Origin: UBA5704 sp036264355
GTDB lineage: Bacteria > Acidobacteriota > Thermoanaerobaculia > Multivoradales > UBA5704
DNA length: 64,000 nt
Direction of reading: 5' to 3'
Assembly: GCA_036264355.1 (NCBI GenBank)
Contig: DATARD010000151.1
Location: 1-64,000 of the forward strand
Positions 8,913 through 18,700 of the stretch are shown in pieces. The notes below the pieces were generated by a model. The model did no database searches. It saw nothing but the letters and a program-made list of their open reading frames with translations, and was not told the origin of the DNA. Within the stretch, counting starts at the first letter, position 1. Every line of letters begins with the position of its first letter. The translations under genes were made by a program, and so were the position numbers.

Positions 8913-9185
8913 TCAGCGCACTGCGCCGCGGCGGAAGAGATTGACGATGGCGAGCAGGATAACGGCCCCGAGCAGCGAGACCAGAAGGGCCGGCAGGCTG
9001 AAGTTGCCCTGGGTGATGGTGCCGGTGCCGAAGAGCGGCGAGAGCAGGAAGCCCGCGAGCAGGGCGCCCACGATGCCGACGACGACGTTGAGCAGGATGC
9101 CCTGCTGGGCATTCGTCCGCATGACGATGCTGGCGATCCAGCCGATGAGGCCACCGACGATCAGGATGAGAATGAGGTTAATCAT
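8913..9185 (-). CDS. GlsB/YeaQ/YmgE family stress-response membrane protein
   Basis: 90 aa with three glycine-rich transmembrane helices. The family pattern is complete: LIVGGLIGWIAS at the start, a short polar loop with N-A-Q-Q-G, VVVGIVGALLAGFLL in the middle, and a final helix ending LFRRGAVR. Also called the transglycosylase-associated family, although no enzymatic role has been shown. Members are typically induced by general stress. AAAGGAGG lies 6 nt before the ATG. Transcribed alone, convergent with the SGNH gene. Confidence 0.92.
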   Translation of the reverse strand: MINLILILIVGGLIGWIASIVMRTNAQQGILLNVVVGIVGALLAGFLLSPLFGTGTITQGNFSLPALLVSLLGAVILLAIVNLFRRGAVR

Positions 9186-9264
9186 GACGATCCTCCTTTA
9201 GTTCTAGCCGTTTAAGGTTCCTTCTCTCCCGGCTTTAACTAATAGCAACCCCCGTGCCACTCTC

Positions 9265-10266
9265 ATGGAAGACCTGAACGCCCCGCCGCCGGAGCCCCCC
9301 CGGCCCGTTCCTCCTCCCCCGCGGCTCCACCCGTTGCTGCGGGTGGTCCTCTATCTCGTGGCCTTCCTGGCGCTCCAGGGGCTGGTGGCCGCCGGGGTCG
9401 CCGGCATGGCCTTCCTGCTGGGGACGGACCGGCTCGGACCGGCCGGCTTCCTCCGTTCCAGCGAGGCCATCCTGCTGATCTTCGCCCTCGGCGCCCTGCC
9501 AGTGGCAGGCGTGACACAGCTCTTCGTCCGCTTCCTCGACCGCCGGACGCTGGCGAGCCTCGGCGTCCGCTGGCCTGGCGGTGGCGGGCGAAAAGCGCTG
9601 CGCGAGCTCGTCATCCTCCCCCTCGGAGTCCTGGCTCTGCTGGGGAGCTGGCTCCTCGTACTCCTCGCCCTGCCGCCCGGCCTCGCGATGGTCCGCTTCC
9701 AGGGCCTGAGCCGGGACATGGCGGCCGGTCGCGCCTGGTGGCCGCTGCCGCCAGCCCTGCTCTTCCCCGTCCTCCTCCTGCTGTTCCTGCTCCAGGGGGG
9801 GATCGAGGAACTGGTGGTGCGGGGCTACGTCTACCACGCCCTGCGCGAGCGCTGGCGCCCGGTCTGGGCCGCCCTGACGTCCTCCATCCTGTTCGCGCTG
9901 CTCCACGCCGCCAACCCCGGCGTCAGCGCGGCCGCCCTGGTCAACATCGTCCTCGCCGGCCTCATCCTCTCGGCCCTGGTGGAGCGCAGCGGCAGCCTCT
10001 GGGGCGCGACAGTCGCCCATGGCGTCTGGAATTTCGCCGTCTCCTGCCTGGTGTCGCTGCCGGTGAGCGGCTTCTCTCTCTTCCATCTCCTGAAAGTCGC
10101 GGTCGCCGGCGATGAGCGCGCGACCGGCGGCGGCTTCGGCCCTGAAGGGAGCCTGGCGCTGACCCTCCTCGGCCTGCCGCTGGCCGCTTTCCTGTGGTGG
10201 CGGACGGCGGTCCTTGCACCCAGGCCGGCGAACGCGCATGATTTCCCGGAGGGATCACGAACGTGA
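9265..10266 (+). CDS. CPBP-family intramembrane glutamic protease
   Basis: 333 aa. A proline-rich cytoplasmic N-terminus (about 22 residues) is followed by roughly eight transmembrane helices. The CPBP (Abi/Rce1-type) motifs are present: E181-E182-x-x-x-R186, F-x-x-x-H214 (FALLHAANP) and a third H-x-x-x-N (H252, N256 in AHGVWNF). These form the active site of Rce1-like prenyl-protein proteases; bacterial members act in peptide maturation, bacteriocin immunity or regulated proteolysis. The stop codon overlaps the GTG start of the next gene (GTGA), so the two are translationally coupled. Confidence 0.9.
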   Translation: MEDLNAPPPEPPRPVPPPPRLHPLLRVVLYLVAFLALQGLVAAGVAGMAFLLGTDRLGPAGFLRSSEAILLIFALGALPVAGVTQLFVRFLDRRTLASLGVRWPGGGGRKALRELVILPLGVLALLGSWLLVLLALPPGLAMVRFQGLSRDMAAGRAWWPLPPALLFPVLLLLFLLQGGIEELVVRGYVYHALRERWRPVWAALTSSILFALLHAANPGVSAAALVNIVLAGLILSALVERSGSLWGATVAHGVWNFAVSCLVSLPVSGFSLFHLLKVAVAGDERATGGGFGPEGSLALTLLGLPLAAFLWWRTAVLAPRPANAHDFPEGSRT

Positions 10267-12119
10267 AAGCCTGGCTCGCCCCGTCTCTGCTTCTCGCCTG
10301 CGCCTCGGCGCTCCTCGCTGCCGGGAAGACCCAGCCCACGTCGCTGACCAGCTTCGGCGAGGTGGTGGAGGTCAACGTCGTCAACGTCGAAGTCCATGCC
10401 ACGGACAAGAGTGGCAAGCGGGTGAACGACCTGCGGCAGGGTGATTTCGCGCTGCTGGAGGACGGCAAGCCGGTGGCGATCACCAACTTCACGCCCGTCC
10501 ACGGCCCATCGAGCAGTGCGGGCCCAAGCGCCTCGCCGACGGCCGCGGAGGGGGCCGCCCGGACGCCCGCCGACGCCTGGAACCTCGTCATCTACGTCGA
10601 CAACTCGAATCTCCGGCCATCCCACCGGACGCGGGCGCTGCAGCAGCTTCGGGAATTCCTCGCCCACGGCTTGAGCCCCGGCGATCGGGTGATGCTGGTC
10701 ACCTCCGACCTCGCGCTCAAGGTCTGGCAGCCTTTCACCTCCGACACGGCGGCCCTCGACGCCGCGCTGCTGGCGATGGAGAAGGTGGCGGCGCGCGGAC
10801 CGGAGATCGATCTCGAGCGCAAGAGCGCCTTCGAGCAGATGATGTCGATCCAGGAGGTCTCGCTGTCCGATCCCACCGATCCGGTCCCCTGTCCCCTCAG
10901 CATTGTGAATCCGGCTCGCGACTTCGCCGGCAATCGGCGGAGCGAGGTTCTGCGGTCGCTCGGCGCCCTTACCGTCCTGGTCAACTCCCTTTCCGGCGTT
11001 CCGGGCCGCAAGGCCGTGCTCCACGTCAGCGACGGTATTCCCGCCGTGCCCGGCGAGGAGCTCTTTCAGTTCCTGATCGAGCTGTGCGGCGGCGGCACGG
11101 CGGGGATCGGCCGGACGACGGCCCCCGCCAAGCCGAGCACCGGCGGCCCGCTCAGCGGCGACAGCATTCTCCCCGGAAGAGACCCCTCCCTGGACCCGCT
11201 GACCGTCTATGACGCCCGGGAGTGGGGTCCCCGCGCCTATCAGGCCGCTTCGCAGGCCTCCCTCGATGCCCAGACTTTCAGCGTCGCCAAGAACCTGGCC
11301 TCGCTGGTGGCCCACGCCAACGCCCACCAGGTGACTCTCTATACCTTCCAGGCGTCGGGGTTGTCGGGCACCGACGCCTCCGACGCCTCGTTCGGACCCG
11401 CGGACCGGCTGTTCCAGTTCCCCTCGATCGGCAGCGCCCAGCGGGCGAGCCTCCAGGAATCCCTCCAGACCCTGGCCGAGGGCACGGGGGGACGGGCGAT
11501 CCTCAACGCCAACGACCTGCGCCCCGAGATGGCCGGCCTGCGCGAGGACTTCTCCACCGTCTACTCCCTGGGCTACACCCCGGCCCACAACGGCGACGGC
11601 AAGGAGCACAAGATCGAGGTGCGGGTGAAGCGCCCCGGAATCCGCCTGCGCTATCGCGAGAGCTATCGCGACAAGCCGGTGCTCGAAAAGGCCGTGGACC
11701 GCACCCTGGCGGCCCTCCTCTACGACATGGAGGACAACCCGCTGGGGATCTCGGTCGAGGTGGGCGAGCAGATCCCGGGTCCATCAGGCACCCTGGCGGT
11801 CCCCATCCGTCTCAGGATCCCCCTGCACAAACTGGCGATCTTGAACCGCGACCAGGAGTACGAGGGGAGCCTGCGGCTGCTGGTGGCGACCCGCAGCGAG
11901 GACGGCCGCTCCGCGCCCGTGCGGCAGGTGGCAGTGCCCATCAAGATTCCCCGCAAAGAGGTGCTCAACGCCCTCGGCCAGTTCTATCTCTATACCCTGA
12001 CGCTGCAACTGCCACCCGGCACGCACCGGGTGGCGGTGGGAGTGCGCGACGAGATCGCCGCCACCACCTCCTACCTGAGCCGCGGTGTGACGGTGGGAGC
12101 GGCGGTGAGCGCTCACTGA
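10263..12119 (+). CDS. VWFA-related acidobacterial domain protein, secreted
   Basis: 618 aa from a GTG start that overlaps the previous stop. A signal peptide (LAPSLLLACASALLAAGKT) leads into the acidobacterial N-terminal module: VVNVEVHATDKSG, then DLRQGDFALLEDGKPV. A von Willebrand A fold follows (NLVIYVDNSNLRPSHRT, LSPGDRVMLVTSD, later AVLHVSDGIPAV). The MIDAS-like motif is D-N-S-N, not D-x-S-x-S, so metal binding may differ. The C-terminal 150 residues form beta-sandwich-like sequence. These proteins are abundant and nearly restricted to Acidobacteriota. Their role is unproven, presumably surface binding. Coupling to a CPBP protease is a possible functional hint. Confidence 0.85.
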   Translation: MKAWLAPSLLLACASALLAAGKTQPTSLTSFGEVVEVNVVNVEVHATDKSGKRVNDLRQGDFALLEDGKPVAITNFTPVHGPSSSAGPSASPTAAEGAARTPADAWNLVIYVDNSNLRPSHRTRALQQLREFLAHGLSPGDRVMLVTSDLALKVWQPFTSDTAALDAALLAMEKVAARGPEIDLERKSAFEQMMSIQEVSLSDPTDPVPCPLSIVNPARDFAGNRRSEVLRSLGALTVLVNSLSGVPGRKAVLHVSDGIPAVPGEELFQFLIELCGGGTAGIGRTTAPAKPSTGGPLSGDSILPGRDPSLDPLTVYDAREWGPRAYQAASQASLDAQTFSVAKNLASLVAHANAHQVTLYTFQASGLSGTDASDASFGPADRLFQFPSIGSAQRASLQESLQTLAEGTGGRAILNANDLRPEMAGLREDFSTVYSLGYTPAHNGDGKEHKIEVRVKRPGIRLRYRESYRDKPVLEKAVDRTLAALLYDMEDNPLGISVEVGEQIPGPSGTLAVPIRLRIPLHKLAILNRDQEYEGSLRLLVATRSEDGRSAPVRQVAVPIKIPRKEVLNALGQFYLYTLTLQLPPGTHRVAVGVRDEIAATTSYLSRGVTVGAAVSAH

Positions 12120-12126
12120 AAGACCC

Positions 12127-13101
12127 TCACACCATCGACAGCACGATCTTGCCGAACGCGCCGCCGCGCTCCAGCGTCTGATAGGCCTCGGCCGCGCGTT
12201 CCAGGGGAATGACGCGGTCGACCACCGGGCGCAGGCGGCCGTCGCGCAGGCGCGGCAGGGCGAAGGCCGTGAAATCGGCCACCAGCCGCGCCTTCTCCTC
12301 CCGCGGGCGAGCCCGCAGCACCGAGCCGATGACGTGCAGGCGGCGGCTCAGCACGAGCCCGAAGTCCACCTCCCCCTTGCGGCCGCCCACCAGGCCCACG
12401 ACCACCAGCCGGCCGCGGGGCGCCAGCGCCGCCAGATGACCGGCCGTGTCCGGGCCGCCGGCGAATTCGAGCACCAGGTCCACCCCCCGGCCGCCCGTGG
12501 CCTCGCGGACCTGGCCGGGCAGGTTCGCCCCCTCCAGGCAGACCTCCTCGATCCCCAATCCCCGCAGCAGCTCCAGCCGCTCGCGGCTGCGGCCGGCGGC
12601 GAGCACGCGCGCGCCGAGCTCCCGCGCGAGCTGCACGGCGAAGCTCCCCATGCCCCCCGTGGCCCCGGTCACCAGCACGGTCTCCCCGGCCTGGAGCCCG
12701 CCCTCCACCACCAGGTTGACCCAGGCCGTGAGGGCCGCCTCGGGGAGGGCGCCGCCCTCGACGAAGGAGAGGTTGTCCGGCAGCGGCATGAGCTGCCCGG
12801 TGGGAATGGCGACGCGGGTGGCGTGGCCGCCGCCGCCGAGCAGCGCCATCACCCGCACCCCGGGCTGCCAGGGCGAGCCCATCTCGCCCTCCAGCACGAC
12901 GCCCGCGCACTCCAGGCCGGGCACGTCGCTCTCGCCGGGAGGGGGCGGGTAGGCACCGCGAAGCTGATGGAGGTCGGCGTGATTGATGCCCGCGGCTTCG
13001 ACGGCGACGAGGACCTCCCCCTGCCCGGGAGACGGGTCGGGGAGGTCGCCTACACGGGGGATGGGATGGCGGGGATCGGTGACGGGCAGGATGGCGCGCA
13101 T
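12127..13101 (-). CDS. NADPH:quinone oxidoreductase-like medium-chain dehydrogenase
   Basis: 324 aa from ATG 13101 (MRAILPV); seven extra codons upstream are unlikely. Medium-chain dehydrogenase/reductase architecture: GroES-like N-terminus (GEVLVAVEAAGINHADLHQLRGAYP, quoted in part for position), a Rossmann fold with VTGATGGMGSFAVQLA, and a C-terminal return to the catalytic domain. Structural and catalytic zinc cysteines are absent, as in the quinone reductase (zeta-crystallin) branch, so hydride transfer from NADPH to a quinone or enone is expected. It converges on the VWA gene with a gap of only 7 bases. A long inverted repeat separates it from the acyl-CoA dehydrogenase upstream. Confidence 0.85.
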   Translation of the reverse strand: MRAILPVTDPRHPIPRVGDLPDPSPGQGEVLVAVEAAGINHADLHQLRGAYPPPPGESDVPGLECAGVVLEGEMGSPWQPGVRVMALLGGGGHATRVAIPTGQLMPLPDNLSFVEGGALPEAALTAWVNLVVEGGLQAGETVLVTGATGGMGSFAVQLARELGARVLAAGRSRERLELLRGLGIEEVCLEGANLPGQVREATGGRGVDLVLEFAGGPDTAGHLAALAPRGRLVVVGLVGGRKGEVDFGLVLSRRLHVIGSVLRARPREEKARLVADFTAFALPRLRDGRLRPVVDRVIPLERAAEAYQTLERGGAFGKIVLSMV

Positions 13102-13120
13102 TGGGGTATTTTGCCTGGCC

Positions 13121-13159
13121 AAAGAATCGGACCGATCCGACGGATCCGTCCGATTCTTT
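13121..13159 (-). terminator. Perfect 12-bp inverted repeat downstream of acyl-CoA dehydrogenase
   Basis: AAAGAATCGGAC (13121-13132) and GTCCGATTCTTT (13148-13159) are exact complements around a 15-nt centre that itself contains GGATCC. On the minus strand it lies 11 bases after the acyl-CoA dehydrogenase stop. The 3' arm ends in TTCTTT, which supports a terminator. Its position about 20 bases from the next start also allows an operator role. Confidence 0.6.
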
Positions 13160-13170
13160 GTTGGAAAACC

Positions 13171-15093
13171 TCAGTGCGTGGTGACCGGCCGGGCCTTGGG
13201 CACCGGCGCGGGATCGGGCTGGCTGGGCTCGACCGAGACCGGCTTCAGGGCCTCGGCGCGGGCCTGAAGGCCGAGGGCGCCCTCCTCCAGCCAGGCGTGC
13301 TTGCCGTCCAGCACCCGCAGGGCCACCTTGTACTTGCGCACGTCGTCGTTGGCCCACAGCTCATGGAACAAGCGGACGACCTTGCGCCGCGAATTGCGGC
13401 TGAAGAGGTCCGCCAGCTCCACGGCGTTGGCCGCCTCGGGGTGACCCGCCTCGGTCATGGCTTGAGCCCGCGAGACGGACGCCGCGATGCAGAACAGCTC
13501 GTTGGCGATGTCCACCAGCCGGAAGAGGAAGGCCTGCTTGTTCTGCAGCTTGGCCTGATGGACCAGCATGCCGTGGAAGATCTGCCGCGACAGCCGCCGC
13601 GTGTTGCGCTCCACGAACCGCAGGTGTGTGGCCATCTCTCCGAACTCCTGATAGCGGGGCCACTGCCCCCAGCCCAGCCAGCGGGTGGGGTACCAGGAAC
13701 CGTAGAAGGCCGTCATCTTCGGCAGCTCGGCGAGCTTCTCGGCCACGCTCTTCTCGGGATCGATCATGGCGCCGGCCACCTGGAGGTGCTTGTCCACCGC
13801 CTCGCGGGCCATGAAGAGGTGCATGATCTCGGAGGACCCCTCGAAGATCTTGTTGATGCGGTAGTCGCGCATCATCCGCTCGACGCCGATCGGCTCCTCG
13901 CCGCGGGCCTTGAGAGAGGTCTCGGTCTCGTAGCCCCGGCCGCCGCGGATCTGCATGGTGTTGTCCACGATCTCCCAGGTGCGGGCCGAGTTCCACTCCT
14001 TGCAGGCCGCGGCCTCCAGGCGGATGTCGTAGCCGCCACGGTCGGACATCGCCGTCGCCAGCGAGGCGATCGACTCCATGGCGAAGGTCGTGGCCGCCAT
14101 GTCCGCGATCAGATGGGCCACCGCCTCGTGCTTGCCCACCGGCCGGCCCCACTGCACCCGCTCGCTCGCCCACTTGCGGCAGATCTCCAGGCAGAGCTTG
14201 GCCGTGCCCACCGAGCCGTTGGGGATCGACAGGCGGCCGTCGTTCAGGGTGGTGAGAGCGATCTTCAGCCCCTTGCCCTCGTCGCCGATGAGGTTCTCGG
14301 CCGGCACCCGCACGTTCTTGAAGCTGATGACGGCGTTGGCCAGCGCGCGCAGGCCCATGAAGTGGCAGCGGTGCTCCACCTTCACGCCGGGCCAGCCCAT
14401 CTCGACGACGAAGGCGCTGATCTTCTTCGACTTGGGATCGCGGGCCATCACCACCAGCAGCTTGGCGAGGGTGCCGTTGGTGCACCAGAGCTTCTCGCCG
14501 TTGAGGAGGTAGTCCCCCTCCGGCGTCCGCTCGGCGCTGGTCATCAGCCGCGCCGGATCGGAGCCGACCTGCGGCTCGGTCAGCGCGAAGGCCGAGATGT
14601 CGCCCGCGGCGCAGCGCGGCAGGTACTTCTTCTTCAGCGCGTCCGAGCCGAACAGCTTGAGAGGCTGGGGCACGCCGATCGACTGGTGGGCGGAGAGCAG
14701 CGCCGAGAGGTTGCCGTCGATCGAGCCCAGCAGCATCATCACCTTCTGGTACTCGCCGTTGGTGAACCCCAAGCCGCCATACTTCTTCGGAATCTTCATG
14801 CCGAAGGCGCCCAGCTTGCGCAGGCCGTCCACCACGTGCTCCGGGTACTCGCCCGTGGTATCGATCTCCACCGCGTCCACCTCGTCGCGCAGGAACTCCT
14901 TGATGGCGTTGTAGAAGGCGGCGAACTCGGGCCGCTCCTGCTCCGGCAGCGGATACGGATGGACCAGGTCGAGACGGAAATTGCCGAGGAACATCTCCCG
15001 CAGGAAGCTCGGCTGCTTCCACTCGGTCTCGCGGGAGGCCTCGGCGACCTTCCTCGACTCCGTTTCGCTGATGTGCTCAAGCTCCTTGGCCAT
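13171..15093 (-). CDS. Acyl-CoA dehydrogenase, long C-terminal extension
   Basis: 640 aa from ATG 15093 with GGGGAAG ahead; an ATG 24 codons upstream lacks a site. The FAD-dependent acyl-CoA dehydrogenase core spans about residues 60-480: FALTEPQVGSD (near 170) is the flavin/substrate loop, the GRPVGKHEAVAHLIADM helix follows, then NTMQIRGGRGY, and FEGSSEIMHLFMAREAV near residue 440. About 150 helical residues follow the core, making it longer than short-chain enzymes (about 380 aa) and similar in layout to membrane-associated long-chain types. It catalyses alpha,beta-dehydrogenation of acyl-CoA in fatty-acid oxidation. No electron-transfer flavoprotein gene is nearby. Confidence 0.88.
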   Translation of the reverse strand: MAKELEHISETESRKVAEASRETEWKQPSFLREMFLGNFRLDLVHPYPLPEQERPEFAAFYNAIKEFLRDEVDAVEIDTTGEYPEHVVDGLRKLGAFGMKIPKKYGGLGFTNGEYQKVMMLLGSIDGNLSALLSAHQSIGVPQPLKLFGSDALKKKYLPRCAAGDISAFALTEPQVGSDPARLMTSAERTPEGDYLLNGEKLWCTNGTLAKLLVVMARDPKSKKISAFVVEMGWPGVKVEHRCHFMGLRALANAVISFKNVRVPAENLIGDEGKGLKIALTTLNDGRLSIPNGSVGTAKLCLEICRKWASERVQWGRPVGKHEAVAHLIADMAATTFAMESIASLATAMSDRGGYDIRLEAAACKEWNSARTWEIVDNTMQIRGGRGYETETSLKARGEEPIGVERMMRDYRINKIFEGSSEIMHLFMAREAVDKHLQVAGAMIDPEKSVAEKLAELPKMTAFYGSWYPTRWLGWGQWPRYQEFGEMATHLRFVERNTRRLSRQIFHGMLVHQAKLQNKQAFLFRLVDIANELFCIAASVSRAQAMTEAGHPEAANAVELADLFSRNSRRKVVRLFHELWANDDVRKYKVALRVLDGKHAWLEEGALGLQARAEALKPVSVEPSQPDPAPVPKARPVTTH

Positions 15094-15345
15094 GTCTCTT
15101 CCCCTTTGGATGACAGAGTGGGCCGGCCGTCCCCGGTCAATGCCGCACTGCGACAACAATAGCACGACCGTGCGCTCCGCGCCAGGGGTTCCGAGTCAAA
15201 TCATTGCAGGGCGGGTGCCAGAGTAGTGCTACTTTCGCGGCGCTCCGTTCCCAGGGTCCGCTGCGGCGCCCGTTTTGCCGCGATGCGGCTGAAACTCGCG
15301 GCTGGGATTCGCGACGCCGGAGGTGTGGGTAGACTGGGCCCGTAT
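15094..15345. other. Intergenic stretch without a recognisable gene
   Basis: Between the acyl-CoA dehydrogenase start and hairpin element A. Short open frames here have no plausible start site or family resemblance. It should hold the promoter of the dehydrogenase (minus strand), but I found no convincing -35/-10 pair. Confidence 0.5.
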
Positions 15346-15595
15346 GGCCGCTTCGGAGACGACCCGCCGTCTCCGTGGCCTCCGAAACGAGATCGTATCA
15401 GGTCTGGGTCGTCTCTACGAAACCTCGGAGGCGCGGCCAGAGATAGAGGTTACGGAGGGGTTGAAAGATTCCGCTCGTGATGACTCCGGAATCGCCATCC
15501 TCTGCCATCGCGAGACCCGTCCGTAGACATCCCAGACCCGATACGAGACTTTCGGCAGGCCATGGGGACGGCGGGGCGTCTCCGACGCGGCAATG
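15346..15595. repeat. Dispersed double-hairpin element, copy A
   Basis: About 250 bp. Read on the minus strand it aligns over its whole length with element B (20243-20506), with an eye-estimated 75-80 percent identity. It has two terminal arms of roughly 75-85 bp that are imperfect inverted copies of each other. Shared landmarks: GACCCGCCGTCTCCGTGGCC in one arm, CGATACGAGACTTTCGGCAG in the other, and CGTCTCTACG/CCGTAGACAT at the arm bases. The centre contains GATTCCG and CTCCGTAAC blocks also present in B. No coding capacity. It lies upstream of the secreted deacetylase-like gene. Confidence 0.75.
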
Positions 15596-15729
15596 TCTCT
15601 CCGCTTTCACCTTGCCGATCCATTCATATTCTGCTATAAGCCTCCCAGCGACACCCGCTCCGAGAAGCTCCGCCGGTCAGCGCAGGTGCGCCCGGGTGCG
15701 GCGGAGGTGTGTCTGAAAAGGAGATCCAC

Positions 15730-18700
15730 GTGATCACGAAAGCCCGTTCGGGATTCCTGTTTTTGGCTGCGGCTCTGGTCCTGGGGATCTTCATTCCTCT
15801 CGGGGCGCTCGCCCAGACCACCCTCTTCAGCGACGACTTCGGTCCCAAGCCCCTGGCGAGCTGGCGGGCTTCGCCGCTGGGTCTGCTCGCCAACTGGGAC
15901 GCCTCCTCCGGCGCCGCGGTCTACAACGGCGGCGGCCATACCCAACTTTACACTGGCAGCTCCGCCTGGACGGACTACAAGTTTCAGGTGAACGTCAAGC
16001 TGGCCAACGGCAGCGACTACCCCGGCGGCATCCGCGGCCGGATCGACGCCAACACCGGAGCGGGCTATGCGGCCTGGCTCTATCCTGCCGAAGGGGTCGT
16101 CAAGCTGTTTCGCTCGACCGCCTGGCACATCGACACCTCGGGCCTCACGCTGCTGGCCCAGGCTTCCGTGAGCGGCGGCATCACCTCCGGCGTCTTCCAC
16201 ACCCTGGCCCTGGATTTCTCGGGGAGCCAGATCGCCGTGATCTTCGACGGCTCGACCGTGATCCAGACGACCGACACCACGCTCGCCGCAGGCGCCGTGG
16301 CCCTCGACGTCAGCAACCAGCCGATCACCTATGACGACGTGGCCGTGACCTCTGGCACCACGACGCTCTTCGCAGACGACTTCAGCCCCCGGCCGCTGCG
16401 CAACTGGACGCCCTCTCCCCTGGGGCTCTTCAGCAACTGGGACGCCTCGACCGGGGTCGCCGCCTACAACGGCGGCGGTCACACGCAGATTATCGCGGGC
16501 AGCAACTCGTGGACCGACTACACGGTGGAGGGAAAGTTCCGCCTGACCAGCGGCAGCAACTATCCGGGCGGCCTGCGCGGCCGGGTGAACACCACGACCG
16601 GCGAGTCCTACGCCGCCTGGATCTATCCGGGAGACAACGTCATCAAGCTCTTCCGCGTCGTCGCCTGGAACATCGACACGACGGGTTTGACACTGATTTC
16701 CCAGGCGAACGTGGGGACGATCACGACCGGCGTCTTCCACAAACTGGCCATTACTTTCCATAGCGTCGCGATCTCCGTGGCGCTCGACGACACCAGCGTG
16801 ATCCAGGCCTCCGACTCCTCCTATGCCGCCGGCGCCGTGGCCCTCGACACCAGCAATCAGCCGATCGACTGGGACGACGTGAAGGTCACGGCCCTGCCCC
16901 CGGCCAGCCAGCTCTTCGCCGACGACTTCGGCTCCCTCACCCTGGCCAACTGGATGGCTTCGCCGCTCGGCCTTTTTTCCAACTGGAGCGCGGCCGGCGG
17001 CACGGCGGCCTACAACGGCGGCGGCCATACTCAAATCTACGCGGGAAGCGCCGCATGGACGGATTATAAAGTCGAGGCGAAGTTCCGCCTGGCCAACGGC
17101 AGCAACTATCCGGGCGGCCTGCGCGGACGGGTGAACACCTCGACGGGCGAATCCTACGCGGCATGGCTCTACCCGGGGGACGGCGTCATCAAGCTCTACC
17201 GCGCCGCGGCCTGGAACATCGACACCGCCGGCCTCGCTCTGCTCGCCCAGGCGAACGTCGCCATTACCGCGAGCGCCTTCCACGACCTGTCGATCACTTT
17301 CGTGGGCAGCCAGATCACGGTCAACTACGACGGGACGGACGTGATTCAGACGACCGACACCGTGCTGACGGCCGGCGCCATCGCCCTTGACGTCTCCAAC
17401 CAGCCCATCGAGTGGGACGACGTGACGGTGACCCAACTCGGCGGCGGCAGTCCGCCTCCGCCGCCTCCCCCCGCAGACACCGACAACGGCCCGGGCGGGC
17501 CCATCCTGGTGATCAGCAAGTCCACCAATCCGTTCACCCGCTACGCCGGCGAGATCCTGCTGGCCGAAGGGCTCAATCAGTACGCGATCCAGGAGATCGG
17601 CACTCTCGATGCGCCGACCCTGGCCAACTACGACGTGGCGATCCTCGGCGAGACTGCGCTGACCGCAGCCCAGGTGACGATGCTCACCGACTGGGTCAAC
17701 GCCGGCGGCCACCTCGTCGCTCTGCGGCCGGACGCACAACTCGCGGGTCTCCTCGGGATCACCCCCGCGAATTCGACCCTGGCGAACGGCTATCTCCTCA
17801 TCGACGCCGCGGCGGCCCCCGGCCAGGGACTGGTGAACGAGACCATCCAATTCCATGGCACGGCCGATCTCTACACCCTGAATGGCGCCGCGGCCGTTGC
17901 GACGCTCTACTCGACCGCCACGACCGCCACGACCTCGCCGGCCGTCACCTTGAGGAGCGTCGGCGCCTCGGGCGGCAAGGCCGCGGCTTTCACCTACGAT
18001 CTCGCCCGCTCGGTGGTCTACACCCGGCAGGGCAATCCGGCCTGGGCCGGCCAGGAACGGGACGGCGTCACCCCCAAGCGCTCCGACGACCTCTTCTTCG
18101 GCGCTGCCGCCGGCGATCCGCAGACGGATTGGATCGACCTCGCCAAGGTGGCCATTCCACAGGCCGACGAGCAGCAGCGCCTGCTGGTGAACCTCATCCT
18201 GACGATGAACGCCGGCCGGAAGCCCCTCCCCCGCTTCTGGTACCTGCCGCGGGGCCTCAAGGCGGCGGTGGTGATGACGGGCGACGACCACGGCAACAAC
18301 GGCACCCAGGGCCGCTTCGAGGGCTACGAGTCCGCGAGCCCCGCCGGCTGCAACGTGGCGAATTGGGAGTGCGTGCGAGCCACCTCCTACATCTATCCCA
18401 GCACGCCGCTGCCGCCCTCCGCTGCCTTGGCGTTCCAGGCCGAGGGCTTCGAGATCGGCGTCCACGTCAGCTCCAACTGTGCGGACTGGACGACCTCCTC
18501 GCTCGAGTCCTTCTTCGCCACCCAGCTCGCCGACTTCGCAACCCTTTTCCCCGGCGTCTCCGCACCGGTGACCAACCGCACCCACTGCATCGCCTGGAGC
18601 GACTGGGCGACCGAGCCGAAGACCGAGAAGGCCCACGGCATCCGCTTCGACACGAACTATTACTACTGGCCGGGGAGCTGGATCCAGGACCGTCCCGGCT

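Noticed and set aside
12334..15162. 942-codon open frame antisense to the acyl-CoA dehydrogenase and quinone reductase
   Set aside because: Mirror of real genes in GC-rich DNA; repetitive low-complexity composition and no family resemblance. Similar antisense frames across the DUF885, M1, TonB and ComEC genes were rejected for the same reason.
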